Source: Nostoc sp. XA010 (lineage in GTDB: Bacteria > Cyanobacteriota > Cyanobacteriia > Cyanobacteriales > Nostocaceae). Taken from it: 35,859 bases of DNA. Under the pieces are notes generated by a model. It ran no database searches. It saw nothing but the letters and a program-made list of their open reading frames with translations, and was not told the DNA's origin. The stretch is taken from contig NZ_JAIVFX010000043.1 of the NCBI RefSeq assembly GCF_020829625.1, positions 1-35,859 of the forward strand, read 5' to 3'. Below are positions 7,294 to 15,746 of the stretch, piece by piece. Within the stretch, counting starts at the first letter, position 1. Each line of letters starts with the position of its first letter. A program made the translations under genes and the position numbers.

Positions 7294-9183
7294 ATGTCCA
7301 ATAAAAGTTTAGGGCAAGCCATAGCAGTTTGGGGACAGGGAAAAAATGTACAAAATACTCGATTAGTTAGTCTCCTTAAAAGTGCATTTAAACTTTATAT
7401 TTTGCCTAATTTAGGCTTTGATTATGTTGCTCAGCTTTCAGCAAAAGAATTTTCTACTTTCTGCTATGAAATTAATATTTATGATTTGGAATTAGGAAAA
7501 TTATTAGAAACTTTTGAGCAAGCTTTTACTATTTCCCTTAAAACAGGGAAAGTATCTGCACGAACTAAAGGAAATTATCGTTCTGCTATCAATAAGTTTT
7601 GCAAATGGGTAGAAAGCCAAAGTTGGTATATTGAGAAAGCTAATGCTCTTAAGGCAGTTATTAGCCCACCAAGAATTAGTGCCAAATCATTACCACCAAG
7701 AAAATACAGTGGAGCTAGATACTATGCCATAAAAGAAACAGATTTAACTTCAGAAATTCGTTTTGATTTGAAAAATTATAAAGATTTTTGGAGCCAAGAT
7801 AGCTATAAATTGGATTTAATTTCCATAAATCATAAACAATTAAACACCACTCTATCTGAAGTTAAAGCTAAAAGATTAAAACAAGCAGAAGAGGAACTCA
7901 AAGAAAGTAACTATGGTACTAAGCCTGTTTTTAGTAAGCTGTCTGCATCATATTTATCAGAAAACGAAGCGCATATTTTAAGGTTTTTCGGGTGGTGTGT
8001 CAATATTGAGGGTCACAATATTAATGATTTGTATTTTGATTGTATAACTCGAAAAGCTTTCTATCACGATTATATTGTCTGGCTTGTAAAGGAAAGAAAC
8101 TGTGGTTGGAGCATTGCAACTCACATATTAGCTGTGAGTCTTTCAGTAGCTAAATATCGAACATTTAATGAGTCACAAAAACATGATTGGTCTGATATCC
8201 CTTTAATAAAATTCTTGAGGAGCCAAATAAGCTTATATGAAAGTTTAGCTAAAGAAGAATATCCAAAAATACAAGAACAAAAATGGGGAACTAAAGAAAT
8301 TAATCATCAACAGGCTAGGCAAGTACTTGATTATTTATATCAAAAATGTAGTCCGCTTGATTTTCGATATAAAGAAAGAGCCTTATCAAGTTTGGTTAAT
8401 CAATGGCAGATTTATTTAATGATAAAAATATTAGTTTATGCACCAGTTCGTCAAGAAGAACTTAGAAACTTACAAATCGGTAAAACTATTAAAATGGTAC
8501 AAGATAATCAAGGCATATCGCGATATGCAGTAAAAATAAAAAATCATAAAAATGCTAATATAACCGGAAAAGCTAGATATTATCCCCTACCAAATAACTT
8601 AACTAACGATATAACAACTTGGATTCAGGAAATTCGTCCTCTTGCTATCCAAGCTCCTGAAACTATAGAAAGTTGGTTAGTATTTTGGGGCCACAGCTTA
8701 GAGAAAATGTCACGTTTAGAAAGCAGAATAGATAAAGCTGAATGTGATAAAGTATCTAATCAAGACTATCTAAAAAACCTTAAAGTCTTATTTAAAGGTA
8801 TAAAAAACCGACTTCAGGCGTGGCCAGTAGCTAAAGATAATGCTAAAAATTGCGATGATCTTTTTTTTCGCCTAGGACGCAGCTATCCTGAAAAGTTTTG
8901 CACTTCTTTTGAAGAGGGAAATCATTCGGTTGTCTCAGTTAAAATATCACAAGCTATGGCAAATTCAACATTAGCTTTGTTTGGAGAAGCCAAATTCTTA
9001 AATCCTCATGGATTCCGAAATATCGCAGCTAAGCATTTGAGAATGTTAGGAAAAAATTCAGATATAGAAGCATTTAGTGCTTTTTTAGGGCATTCTATTG
9101 AAATTGATGATAGTTATGCTGAAATTATTACAGATGATTATGAATTAATTGAAGGTTTTATAGATAACTGGTGGGAAGAGTAA
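7294..9183 (+). CDS. Large tyrosine recombinase, first of a tandem pair
   Basis: 629 residues. The C-terminal part is a complete tyrosine recombinase catalytic domain: R386 in PVRQEELRNL, the lysine strand RYAVKIKNHK, H572 and R575 in PHGFRNIAAKHL, H600 in the GHS motif, and nucleophile Y608 in DDSYAEI. About 380 residues precede the first catalytic arginine, far more than in XerC/D, and probably hold extra DNA-binding domains. The length recalls TnpB of Tn554-type elements, though relationship is not shown here. It is followed after 64 bp by a similar-sized paralogue and then a small protein. Codons are strongly A/T-rich, more than in the R-M genes, suggesting separate acquisition. Active strand exchange is likely; the target site is unknown. 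Confidence 0.85.
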   Translation: MSNKSLGQAIAVWGQGKNVQNTRLVSLLKSAFKLYILPNLGFDYVAQLSAKEFSTFCYEINIYDLELGKLLETFEQAFTISLKTGKVSARTKGNYRSAINKFCKWVESQSWYIEKANALKAVISPPRISAKSLPPRKYSGARYYAIKETDLTSEIRFDLKNYKDFWSQDSYKLDLISINHKQLNTTLSEVKAKRLKQAEEELKESNYGTKPVFSKLSASYLSENEAHILRFFGWCVNIEGHNINDLYFDCITRKAFYHDYIVWLVKERNCGWSIATHILAVSLSVAKYRTFNESQKHDWSDIPLIKFLRSQISLYESLAKEEYPKIQEQKWGTKEINHQQARQVLDYLYQKCSPLDFRYKERALSSLVNQWQIYLMIKILVYAPVRQEELRNLQIGKTIKMVQDNQGISRYAVKIKNHKNANITGKARYYPLPNNLTNDITTWIQEIRPLAIQAPETIESWLVFWGHSLEKMSRLESRIDKAECDKVSNQDYLKNLKVLFKGIKNRLQAWPVAKDNAKNCDDLFFRLGRSYPEKFCTSFEEGNHSVVSVKISQAMANSTLALFGEAKFLNPHGFRNIAAKHLRMLGKNSDIEAFSAFLGHSIEIDDSYAEIITDDYELIEGFIDNWWEE

Positions 9184-9247
9184 GCCACTAAAAAATGCCA
9201 ATTGTTCAACAAATTTAATAAATACAAATATTGTACCAGATTTACTT

Positions 9248-11152
9248 ATGTCAATAAAAACGTTAGAACAAGCAATAAAAATTTGGGCTAATACAAAATC
9301 TATACAAAATACCCCATTGATAAATAATTTGAAAATAGCATTAAAGTCTTATATATTACCTACCTTAAATCATGAAGTGAATTCATTAATTTTTACAGAA
9401 AATTTTGACAAAGTTTGTTGTGATATAAATCTCTCAGAATTTACTTTAGAAAGAGTATTAAACACCTTTGAGCAAGCTTGTGATAACCATTTAAAAAATA
9501 ACAGCATTAATATAAACACAAAAGAAAATTACCGCTCTGCTATTATTAAATTTTTTAAATGGTTGCAAACTCAAGATTGGTATAGAGAGCAAAGTACAAT
9601 TACCCTTCTAGAAATTTTTCCTAAAATATATGCTCATAAAACACCATCAAAAACTTACAATGGTAACAGAGAATATGGACTTAAAGAAGAAAATTTATCA
9701 CCCAAAATCTACTTAGATTTAAAAGAATATGAAAAGTTTTGGAGCCAAAATAGCCATAGTCAATACTTGTCAGATATATATTTTGAAAAAGTAGAAAGTC
9801 AAGCAGAACGTAGAATTCAAAGATTAAAGCAAGCAGAACAAGAAGCTGGTAAAAATACTTCTTCTCTTACACCATCTTTTAGAAAATTAGAAACAAAAAC
9901 TTTGTTGCAATATAAAGAATATATATTAAGGTTTCTTGGTTGGTGTGTCAATATTGAAGGCTATGATATAGAAGATTTATATCTTGATTTGATAACTATA
10001 AAATCCTTTTATCAAACTTATATTGCTTGGCTTATACAACATCGCTCTTGTGAAACGAGTGTAGCTTTAAAAGTTTTAGGTGTAAGTGTTTCAGTAGCTA
10101 AATATAAAACATTTAAAAAATCTCAAACAATTGATTGGTCTGATATCCCTTTAGTAACCTCTCTCAGAGAGCAAAGAAATATGTATGCAAATATTTATCA
10201 AAAAGATTATCCTAAAATACAAGAAAAAAAATGGGATTTAAAATACATATCTCATGTGCAAGCTCAGGAGGTTGTTGAATACATCTATCACAATAACTGC
10301 TCTTTTAAAAGATATTATAGAGATAGAGATACATTGAAGACATCAATAAGAAATTTGTCAAGTGTTGTGAATAGTTGGCAAAATTATCTAATGATAAAAT
10401 TTTTAGTTTATGTACCAGTTCGTCAGGAAGAACTTAGAAAATTGGTAATTGGGACAACTCTTAAATTAATTGTAGATTCTCAAGGTAATGAGCGTTATGC
10501 AGTCAAAATTAAATACTATAAAAATTCCTCTAAGAAACTTAAACCAAGATATTATCCTTTACCTCATATTTTGACAGCAGATATAACAACTTGGATTGAA
10601 GAAATTCGTCCTCTTGCTCTTCAAGCACCTGAAACCGTAGAGAGTTGGGTTTCTTTCTGGGGATATAGTTTAAAAACTATATCCACTTTAGAAAGAAAAA
10701 TTCAAGAAAATGAGATGAAAGGTATTCCTGACGATAAGTATTACAAATCGCTACAAGTTCGATTAAGAGCTAAGCAAAATCGTTCAAATGCCAGAAATAT
10801 AGCTAAAGAAAATGCTAGAAACTGTAATCACTTATTTTTTTCTACAGGACATTCAAATCCCGAAAAATTTGCTTGTTCTTTTGAAAATATTCATTACGGT
10901 AATGTAAGTGAAAGAATTTCACAAGTGATGGGAAATACAACATTTGCACTGTTTGGAGAAGCCAAATTCTTAAATCCTCATGGATTCCGTAATATTGCAG
11001 CTAAACATCTAAGACAATTAGGTAAACACGATGAGAAAGATGCATTTAGTGCTTTACTTGGCCACAGCGTCGAAATTGATAATGATTATGCTGATGTAGT
11101 TACTAGTGATTATGATTTGATTGAGTGCGTTGTGGATAACTGGTGGGAATGA
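9248..11152 (+). CDS. Large tyrosine recombinase, second of a tandem pair
   Basis: 634 residues and clearly a paralogue of its upstream neighbour along its whole length. Many blocks are shared, such as ILRF(F/L)GWCVNIEG and AKFLNPHGFRNIAAKHLR. Catalytic residues are all present: R392 in PVRQEELRKL, the RYAVKIKYYK strand, H578 and R581 in PHGFR, H606 in GHS, Y614 in DNDYADV. Two intact but diverged copies in one operon suggest two recombinases that act together on non-identical half sites, as in Tn554-type and recombinase-in-trio elements, rather than redundancy. Its stop overlaps the start of the next gene (ATGA). Strongly A/T-rich codon use. Confidence 0.85.
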   Translation: MSIKTLEQAIKIWANTKSIQNTPLINNLKIALKSYILPTLNHEVNSLIFTENFDKVCCDINLSEFTLERVLNTFEQACDNHLKNNSININTKENYRSAIIKFFKWLQTQDWYREQSTITLLEIFPKIYAHKTPSKTYNGNREYGLKEENLSPKIYLDLKEYEKFWSQNSHSQYLSDIYFEKVESQAERRIQRLKQAEQEAGKNTSSLTPSFRKLETKTLLQYKEYILRFLGWCVNIEGYDIEDLYLDLITIKSFYQTYIAWLIQHRSCETSVALKVLGVSVSVAKYKTFKKSQTIDWSDIPLVTSLREQRNMYANIYQKDYPKIQEKKWDLKYISHVQAQEVVEYIYHNNCSFKRYYRDRDTLKTSIRNLSSVVNSWQNYLMIKFLVYVPVRQEELRKLVIGTTLKLIVDSQGNERYAVKIKYYKNSSKKLKPRYYPLPHILTADITTWIEEIRPLALQAPETVESWVSFWGYSLKTISTLERKIQENEMKGIPDDKYYKSLQVRLRAKQNRSNARNIAKENARNCNHLFFSTGHSNPEKFACSFENIHYGNVSERISQVMGNTTFALFGEAKFLNPHGFRNIAAKHLRQLGKHDEKDAFSALLGHSVEIDNDYADVVTSDYDLIECVVDNWWE

Positions 11153-11412
11153 GCCGTCAAAAAAAAATTCGTCTTAGCAAAGAAGCAAGCCTTTTGCACA
11201 GCTGGCTGTGCCTATATAGTAATGAAAATAGCGTACAGCTAAATATTGATGCGTTTAAGCAATGGTTTGAAAGTGAGATTGGAGAACGGATACAGACAGG
11301 GCAGATCATATCTGCAATTAATGAGCTGGGTGAACATGACTTAATCAAAGTCCTAGGTTGGCAAATTCAACCCAAGAAAATTAATCTTGAAAAATTTCAT
11401 CCAGGGTTTTGA
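11149..11412 (+). CDS. Small winged-helix-like protein of the recombinase operon
   Basis: 87 residues from ATG 11149, which shares ATGA with the stop of the second recombinase; a GTG at 11143 is possible but less likely. The N-terminus is basic (SRQKKIRLSKEA). The segment TGQIISAINELGEHDLIKVLGW resembles the recognition helix and wing of a winged-helix fold. No family was recognised. Position and coupling suggest an accessory DNA-binding factor or excisionase-like directionality partner for the recombinases, comparable in placement to the small third protein of Tn554-type operons. That role is inference. Confidence 0.7.
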   Translation: MSRQKKIRLSKEASLLHSWLCLYSNENSVQLNIDAFKQWFESEIGERIQTGQIISAINELGEHDLIKVLGWQIQPKKINLEKFHPGF

Positions 11413-11446
11413 ATATGCTTTGAATCATAATTTGGGATAGATATAG

Positions 11447-11540
11447 GGGGTACAGCCGAAATATGTGTAATTTTAAGCAAGATGGTCTTGCAATGAGAAA
11501 TAAGCAGAGGTAAAAGTACACTTAATTAGGGGTACAGCCG
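11447..11540 (+). repeat. Direct repeat GGGGTACAGCCG, two copies 82 bp apart
   Basis: Identical 12-bp copies at 11447-11458 and 11529-11540, both continuing with purine-rich sequence (AAATA and GGATA). They lie between the end of the recombinase operon and the RelE relic, the second ending 14 bp before toxin-like coding begins. This is a plausible boundary or attachment region for the recombinase module. Chance duplication cannot be ruled out from two copies. Confidence 0.4.
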
Positions 11541-11553
11541 GGATACGCCTATT

Positions 11554-11703
11554 AAAGGAGACACTATCAAACCTCTGACATCTGATAAAAAGGGATTATG
11601 GCGTTATAGGATAGGTGATTATCGATTGATTTATCATCCTGACATTAAAAGCAGAAAAATTACCCTCATGAATTTTGCAAGTCGTGGTGATATATATGAT
11701 TAA
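11554..11703 (+). pseudogene. C-terminal relic of a RelE/ParE-type toxin
   Basis: The plus frame from about 11554 to the TAA at 11701-11703 reads with the standard RelE/StbE C-terminal pattern: KGDTIKPLTSDKKGLWRYR, then GDYRLIYHPD, then ITLMNFASRGDIYD. The N-terminal half is missing: no start codon is found and the frame meets a stop at 11527-11529. No antitoxin is adjacent. The truncation lies beside the recombinase operon and the GGGGTACAGCCG repeats, so insertion or recombination at this point probably removed the 5' part. Not expected to be functional. Confidence 0.7.
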
Positions 11704-11882
11704 TTAAATATCATTCGCTAAAACACTAATAGCATCGATAAGTAGAAAGGCACTAACTTCGATACAAAATTACGGCTTAGTACACAAGCTTTTTACAACT
11801 AGATTGCACTTAGTGACAGCCTCGCTAGATCCACGCCATGTAACTAATCATGTCGCAGTAATTCCAAAGCTATTTAATTCCA

Positions 11883-11898
11883 TTCCCAGTACTGGGAA
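11883..11898. repeat. 16-bp perfect palindrome after the replication gene
   Basis: TTCCCAGTACTGGGAA, six bases beyond the stop of the minus-strand replication gene. With no loop and no following T-run it is a poor terminator, so a dimeric protein-binding site or a cruciform-type structure is more likely. No repeat copy was seen elsewhere. Confidence 0.35.
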
Positions 11899-11904
11899 AA
11901 GTCA

Positions 11905-13377
11905 CTACTCTAACTGCAACTCTGGCCCATTCTCACCCATCACAACGCAAGCGGTTCTTTCGACCCAGCGTTTAATACCATCGCGCAGCGCCGGGGCATT
12001 CCTCCAGCTAGTTTGTTTAATTTGCAATATCCTGAGCAGTTCCTCATCAGCACTCACCTCCGGTTCGGGAGTCGGGGCAATAGCAATAAATTCTTGCAAT
12101 GGCTGGATAATTCCGGCATTGGCAGCTGCATCAAAACTCATGCTCTGGGTGCAAGCTGGAGTTACAGAATTCGTCGGCAATGCAACAGTTGCACCCTTAT
12201 CTACTAGCTCTTGGATATTAACCATTACCTGCCGGACGTTCTGATGATTAGCTTCTGGCATCGTTACAAAGCAACTGGGGAGTATTGCTTTAATCCCATT
12301 AGCAATTTGCTGATTACAGTTTTGGGCTACTTGCTGCATATATTCCAAAAACTCTGGAAATATTGCTACAGTTGTGCGATCGCAGTTTTTGTAAAATTCT
12401 GAGTAAGCATTTGACACAGCAGCACTCTCCCATTTACCACCTTGAGGCTTGTATTTCTTATCTGCCCACCAATTCAAAAACACTGGGTAAGGGCGCTTAG
12501 GAGCAATCTCCCAAACTTGCTGCGCTTGGTCTTTTGCTTTTGGTGGTGAATCAGATTTCTTTTTAAAACCCACTCCCGGCACGGAGTCATATTTAGGCTC
12601 AGTAACTAAATTTTCCAAGTCCGGCGGCGCGGCGGAACATTCGCCCTGAAAAGTGTCTGTGTGGTCAATGAGTGGCTTTTCTTCAAAGTTTTCAACGTAG
12701 TGCATATCTATGGGTAGTTCATCACTCCACGGGTCATATTCAGCTGACAGGTCAATCTTTTGGTTTTCTTGGTTTATATCTTCCTCTTTCTCTTTCTCAA
12801 ATTTCCCGTTTTGAGTAGAGATAGAGTTTTTTATGTATATAGATGGTTGTTGCGATCGCAATTTCCCGTCGTTGTGTTCACAATCCCCCGTTGTTGCATT
12901 TGCAATTTCGGTACTGGGCAAGGATTTCCAGCTTCCTTCAATTGGATTATACCCAGTTAGCTCCATCAGCCGTTCTAGGTCAAGTGTCATCCATGAGTGA
13001 GTTTGGTAAGGATGCCAAAGCTTTGAAGGTTTATTTACAAGTTGGTTTTTTAGATGGGCATAACAAGCTTTCTCAATAATTCCTAAGCTTTGCAAATCTC
13101 TAATCATTTGACCAAACTGCCACGGGCTAAGAGACTCAATCTGGTCTTGAGTCCACTGGGCATAAGAATTGTAGATCCACTTTTTACCATCTTCAGTAAC
13201 GTGGCCAGAATTAGTCTGCATCCAAAAGGCAAGCTGATTTATAAAAACCGTGGCCTCACCCGGATAGTGAACATCCAGTTCCCTCATTACTTTTGATAAG
13301 GCAGGCGTGTAAATTAATTTCCAGTTTTTTGCTTGCTGTTTGGCTGTTTGAGGTTCGTTTGTAATTTGTTTCAACAT
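11905..13377 (-). CDS. Putative plasmid replication initiator (winged-helix, DnaD/RepA-like)
   Basis: 490 residues. Residues about 20-130 have the layout of replication-protein winged helices found in plasmids and prophages: a helix around PGEATVFINQLAFWM, a turn WIYNSYAQWTQDQ, and a second helix IRDLQSLGIIEK. The middle (about 195-280) is acidic, low-complexity linker; a second globular region follows from about 290 (PVFLNWWADKKYKPQGGKW). No other replication protein was found on the circle. A hairpin sits directly before the ATG, and a small RHH-like gene and repeat-rich DNA lie upstream. The initiator role is inferred from fold and context. Confidence 0.5.
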   Translation of the reverse strand: MLKQITNEPQTAKQQAKNWKLIYTPALSKVMRELDVHYPGEATVFINQLAFWMQTNSGHVTEDGKKWIYNSYAQWTQDQIESLSPWQFGQMIRDLQSLGIIEKACYAHLKNQLVNKPSKLWHPYQTHSWMTLDLERLMELTGYNPIEGSWKSLPSTEIANATTGDCEHNDGKLRSQQPSIYIKNSISTQNGKFEKEKEEDINQENQKIDLSAEYDPWSDELPIDMHYVENFEEKPLIDHTDTFQGECSAAPPDLENLVTEPKYDSVPGVGFKKKSDSPPKAKDQAQQVWEIAPKRPYPVFLNWWADKKYKPQGGKWESAAVSNAYSEFYKNCDRTTVAIFPEFLEYMQQVAQNCNQQIANGIKAILPSCFVTMPEANHQNVRQVMVNIQELVDKGATVALPTNSVTPACTQSMSFDAAANAGIIQPLQEFIAIAPTPEPEVSADEELLRILQIKQTSWRNAPALRDGIKRWVERTACVVMGENGPELQLE

Positions 13378-13378
13378 T

Positions 13379-13409
13379 GGTAGAAGTCTTGGTGAGATGG
13401 ACTTCTGCC
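13379..13409 (-). promoter_or_regulatory. Hairpin immediately upstream of the replication gene start
   Basis: GGTAGAAGTC (13379-13388) and GACTTCTGCC (13400-13409) form a 10-bp stem with one non-Watson-Crick position around an 11-nt loop. It ends one base before the ATG (13377) of the putative initiator, so in mRNA it would cover the ribosome-binding region. Such structures often control plasmid copy number through translation or antisense RNA. No antisense promoter was identified. The rest of 13410-13715 is AT-rich with no gene; a TTGACA-like box is present on the minus strand near 13583. Confidence 0.5.
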
Positions 13410-13715
13410 CAACAAATTAGATTTTCTGAGTGAGAGACTGGTATACAAGTCTTACACTAATTCACCCAAGTGCTACAATTAGCCTAGTATTTTATTTCTG
13501 TTTGATAAGTTTTGGTTTGGGTGAAAAGCATTGTTAGCATTAGCAAACGTGTTTTTGTCTCTCATTCCTGAAAAATAACTTGTCAAGCAGTTTTTTTTGA
13601 TTGAAATCTAAAATGGTTAAATTTGGTTGACAACTAAAATTTTTGCAAACATCTCCAATAATTTAAGTTGTTTCCTTAACGTCGGTTTTTACTGAGCGCT
13701 CCTCCTCATTTGCAA

Positions 13716-13973
13716 TTAACTCCTGTCTTGCAGCGATCGCACCGCCAAGGACTCCGCCAGCAATTTGCTTTCCTCCTCATTAGAAACTCTAATCACGTTG
13801 GGAAGTTCTTGTCGTCCGAACCTTTCAAGATATTCACTAAGGCTAAGATTTAACGCAAAAGCCCACGATTCCATATTTGCGATCGCAGTTGGAGTCAGCA
13901 TCAGGTTTTTCTTGACCTTATTCTCGCTCCTTATACTTCGCGTAGCTGGTTTAGGTTTCTTACGTTCGGTCAT
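13716..13973 (-). CDS. Small ribbon-helix-helix-like protein
   Basis: 85 residues. A basic, disordered N-terminus (TERKKPKPATRSIRSENKVKK) leads to LMLTPTAIANMESWAFALN and LSLSEYLERFGRQ, a pattern common in cyanobacterial plasmid proteins of the ribbon-helix-helix (Arc/CopG) type. An AAGGAA box lies about 9 nt upstream of the ATG. It sits on the same strand as the replication gene, 338 bp upstream of it, and downstream of a second small RHH gene. A role in copy-number or partition control is likely but inferred. Confidence 0.65.
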   Translation of the reverse strand: MTERKKPKPATRSIRSENKVKKNLMLTPTAIANMESWAFALNLSLSEYLERFGRQELPNVIRVSNEEESKLLAESLAVRSLQDRS

Positions 13974-14127
13974 CTAATTCCTTAACTTTAAGTATACGTA
14001 TAAACACTTTACTAGGTTTATGGCTTATTAGATCACTTTTGATCCAAAACTACGGAAATTCCCAGATTTTTAATTGAAAAATAGCCTTGCAGATATATTT
14101 CACAGCCTGGAATGCAAGCATAATAAG

Positions 14128-14250
14128 GGTCGCAGTTGTCGCCGGACAGTTACGCTTCATAAAAATTGATACAGGCGACAGCCAAAACAAGGCGACAAGC
14201 GCGATCGCACTTCTGGAAGTACTGGTTTTTCGTTGTCGCGGTCGCAGTAG
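14128..14250. repeat. Cluster of GGCGACA/TGTCGC words (iteron-like)
   Basis: GGCGACA occurs at 14174-14180 and 14191-14197 (17 bp apart). The opposite orientation occurs at 14137-14143 (TGTCGCC) and 14234-14240 (TGTCGCG). Two of the TGTCGC words are joined to GTCGCAGT, at 14129-14136 and 14241-14248. This fills much of the 314-bp gap (13974-14287) between two small RHH genes. Clustered words near a replication gene may be initiator-binding or relaxation sites; spacing is irregular, so this is tentative. The rest of the gap shows nothing recognisable. Confidence 0.35.
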
Positions 14251-14287
14251 TGCAACTTAGGATTCATGGAATTCTTGCACATACGTT

Positions 14288-14452
14288 TCAACCAGTAATT
14301 TTGCCAGCTTTGACTAACTCCTCCCGGATATACTCAGCGATTTTTTTGCTCATATCAGTGTCCTGTTCTGTGCAAAGGGCTTTGAACAATCGCCTGTAGT
14401 GTTCTGGAATCGAAATTCGCACCTGAACTAGCTCCTTATCTTTGTCAGACAT
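14288..14452 (-). CDS. 54-residue ribbon-helix-helix repressor-like protein
   Basis: ATG 14452 to the TGA at 14288-14290. The N-terminal strand VQVRISIPEHYRR followed by two helices (LFKALCTEQDTD and KKIAEYIREELVKAG) is the classic Arc/MetJ/CopG layout. It reads away from the plus-strand operon that begins near 14597, and the 144 bp between them is packed with TAGCCA/TGGCTA sites. It is therefore a good candidate for an autoregulated repressor of both directions, similar in logic to plasmid CopG, ParG or omega proteins. Confidence 0.7.
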   Translation of the reverse strand: MSDKDKELVQVRISIPEHYRRLFKALCTEQDTDMSKKIAEYIREELVKAGKITG

Positions 14453-14464
14453 TCTCCATAAACA

Positions 14465-14544
14465 TAGTGGCTAAATAGGATCTTATTCCTCTTTAGCCAC
14501 CTTGGTTATATATGGCTTCATAGCCACTATAGCCATCATAGCCA
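14465..14544. promoter_or_regulatory. TAGCCA operator array between divergent genes
   Basis: TAGCCA starts at 14521, 14530 and 14539, an exact 9-bp period (TAGCCANNN three times). Further copies are TTTAGCCAC at 14492-14500, and the reverse orientation TGGCTA at 14468-14473 and ATGGCT at 14512-14517. A -10-like TATGAT lies at 14553-14558, so bound protein would sit over the -35 region of the rightward operon. Short, closely spaced half-sites are how ribbon-helix-helix repressors bind cooperatively. Confidence 0.65.
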
Positions 14545-14596
14545 TTTTACAGTATGATATTTGCAGTTGCATTGCAAAATTTACTGTCGAGCGCTT

Positions 14597-15004
14597 ATGA
14601 AGCAATCAGCAGACTATTACCGCAAGGTTTTTGAATTAATTTCAGGGGAGATTAGCAATAGGCGTTGGCGACAGATCCGAAATGAGTTAGAGCGTTCAGG
14701 AGTCGTTGTTACCCAAAAATCTGTGCAATCCTATGCCAGATTGAAAACCCAGTACCCCAGAACAGTACTGACTAAAAAGGCAATCCAAATAGTTGAGGAC
14801 TTTCAAAGCAATTGTCACCCAACACACAAATTTACTGGGGAAGAATTACTAAATATTTTAAGAGAAATAAAACCACACGTAACAGACAGAATGCTGCTAA
14901 ATGCTTTCTACAAAGCCCATATCCAGTTTAGCAAACAGAGTGTATATACCTTAAATCAAGCTTCAAAAGTTGTATTTTTTACCGCAATTTCAAGGAATAA
15001 ATAG
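14597..15004 (+). CDS. Hypothetical protein, first gene of the membrane-NTPase operon
   Basis: 135 residues from ATG 14597; an in-frame TTG at 14561 would add 12 residues but lies against the -10-like box. Basic, helical protein. The segment WRQIRNELERSGVVVTQKSVQSYARL looks like a helix-turn-helix or short DNA-binding module, and KFTGEELLNILREIKPHVTDRML like a second one. No family recognised. It ends one base before the next gene. Likely a DNA-binding or regulatory protein of the operon, by inference. Confidence 0.65.
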   Translation: MKQSADYYRKVFELISGEISNRRWRQIRNELERSGVVVTQKSVQSYARLKTQYPRTVLTKKAIQIVEDFQSNCHPTHKFTGEELLNILREIKPHVTDRMLLNAFYKAHIQFSKQSVYTLNQASKVVFFTAISRNK

Positions 15005-15005
15005 C

Positions 15006-15746
15006 ATGGGTAAAGACCTAAAGAACAAAGTAGACTCTATCCGCCGCACTCTCAAGAATAATGCTTTAGAAGTCTCAGGAACAGTTATTGAATTAAAAAT
15101 TTTAGAGCTGTACCCAAACTACGAAACTGATTGGAGTAGTGATGTTCGTGCAAAAGTGATTAAGGCTATCACCCAAAACCACCAATTAACTGAGATAGTA
15201 AGCGCAATGCCTGCGCCAGTGAACTATGCATCCCCCGTCCAAGAACCCCTCACCCAGCAGCAAGAGTCTGAAATCTTTGCACAGGAAGAAACAGAGGATG
15301 AGGAAGTAAACACGATGCCTATAGCGGTAAACTACGCACCTCCAGAAGCTAATAATAGTCAATCCCTGGCTGTTACCAATGCTGATAAACAGGCGTTGGT
15401 ATCTACTCAATCTTTGGCACTGGGTTTTGAACTGAGTGAACAAGAGTGTCTAGTGGTTGCTGATAGTGTCGATGGTATTTTCAATGATTATGCAAGTTTT
15501 TTAACCAGTGTAACCAGTGCAATTAGAGGTTATGTTGACCATCGTTTTGATGAGGTGGAGAGCGCGTTAGACACCAATACTGATGCTGTGCGATCGCACA
15601 TAGCGGATAGGGCGGCTAGGTTAAATCAGAAAGTAGAAAATTTCTCAACTAATGTCAAAGCGGATATAGGAGGTATCCGCCAAAATATCAAAAGTTCAAA
15701 AGCCAATATTTTATCCAGATTCGCATTACCCAGTAAAGCTGGGTGA
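15006..15746 (+). CDS. Hypothetical soluble protein with coiled-coil C-terminus
   Basis: 246 residues from ATG 15006, one base after the previous stop; the longer reading from 14970 starts inside the upstream gene. N-terminal basic helical region (KDLKNKVDSIRRTLKNN), a proline- and acid-rich linker at about 68-130 in which the phrase AMPAPVNYA/TMPIAVNYA appears twice, then a helical C-terminus (HRFDEVESALDTNTDAVRSH and on) likely to form a coiled coil. No known family. Its frame ends where an overlapping frame continues into a membrane segment (see the next entry), which may be its natural C-terminus after a +1 shift. Confidence 0.65.
   Translation: MGKDLKNKVDSIRRTLKNNALEVSGTVIELKILELYPNYETDWSSDVRAKVIKAITQNHQLTEIVSAMPAPVNYASPVQEPLTQQQESEIFAQEETEDEEVNTMPIAVNYAPPEANNSQSLAVTNADKQALVSTQSLALGFELSEQECLVVADSVDGIFNDYASFLTSVTSAIRGYVDHRFDEVESALDTNTDAVRSHIADRAARLNQKVENFSTNVKADIGGIRQNIKSSKANILSRFALPSKAG

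Noticed and set aside
14166..14399. Plus-strand 77-codon ORF
   Set aside because: It overlaps the better-supported 54-residue RHH gene on the minus strand and the repeat cluster.
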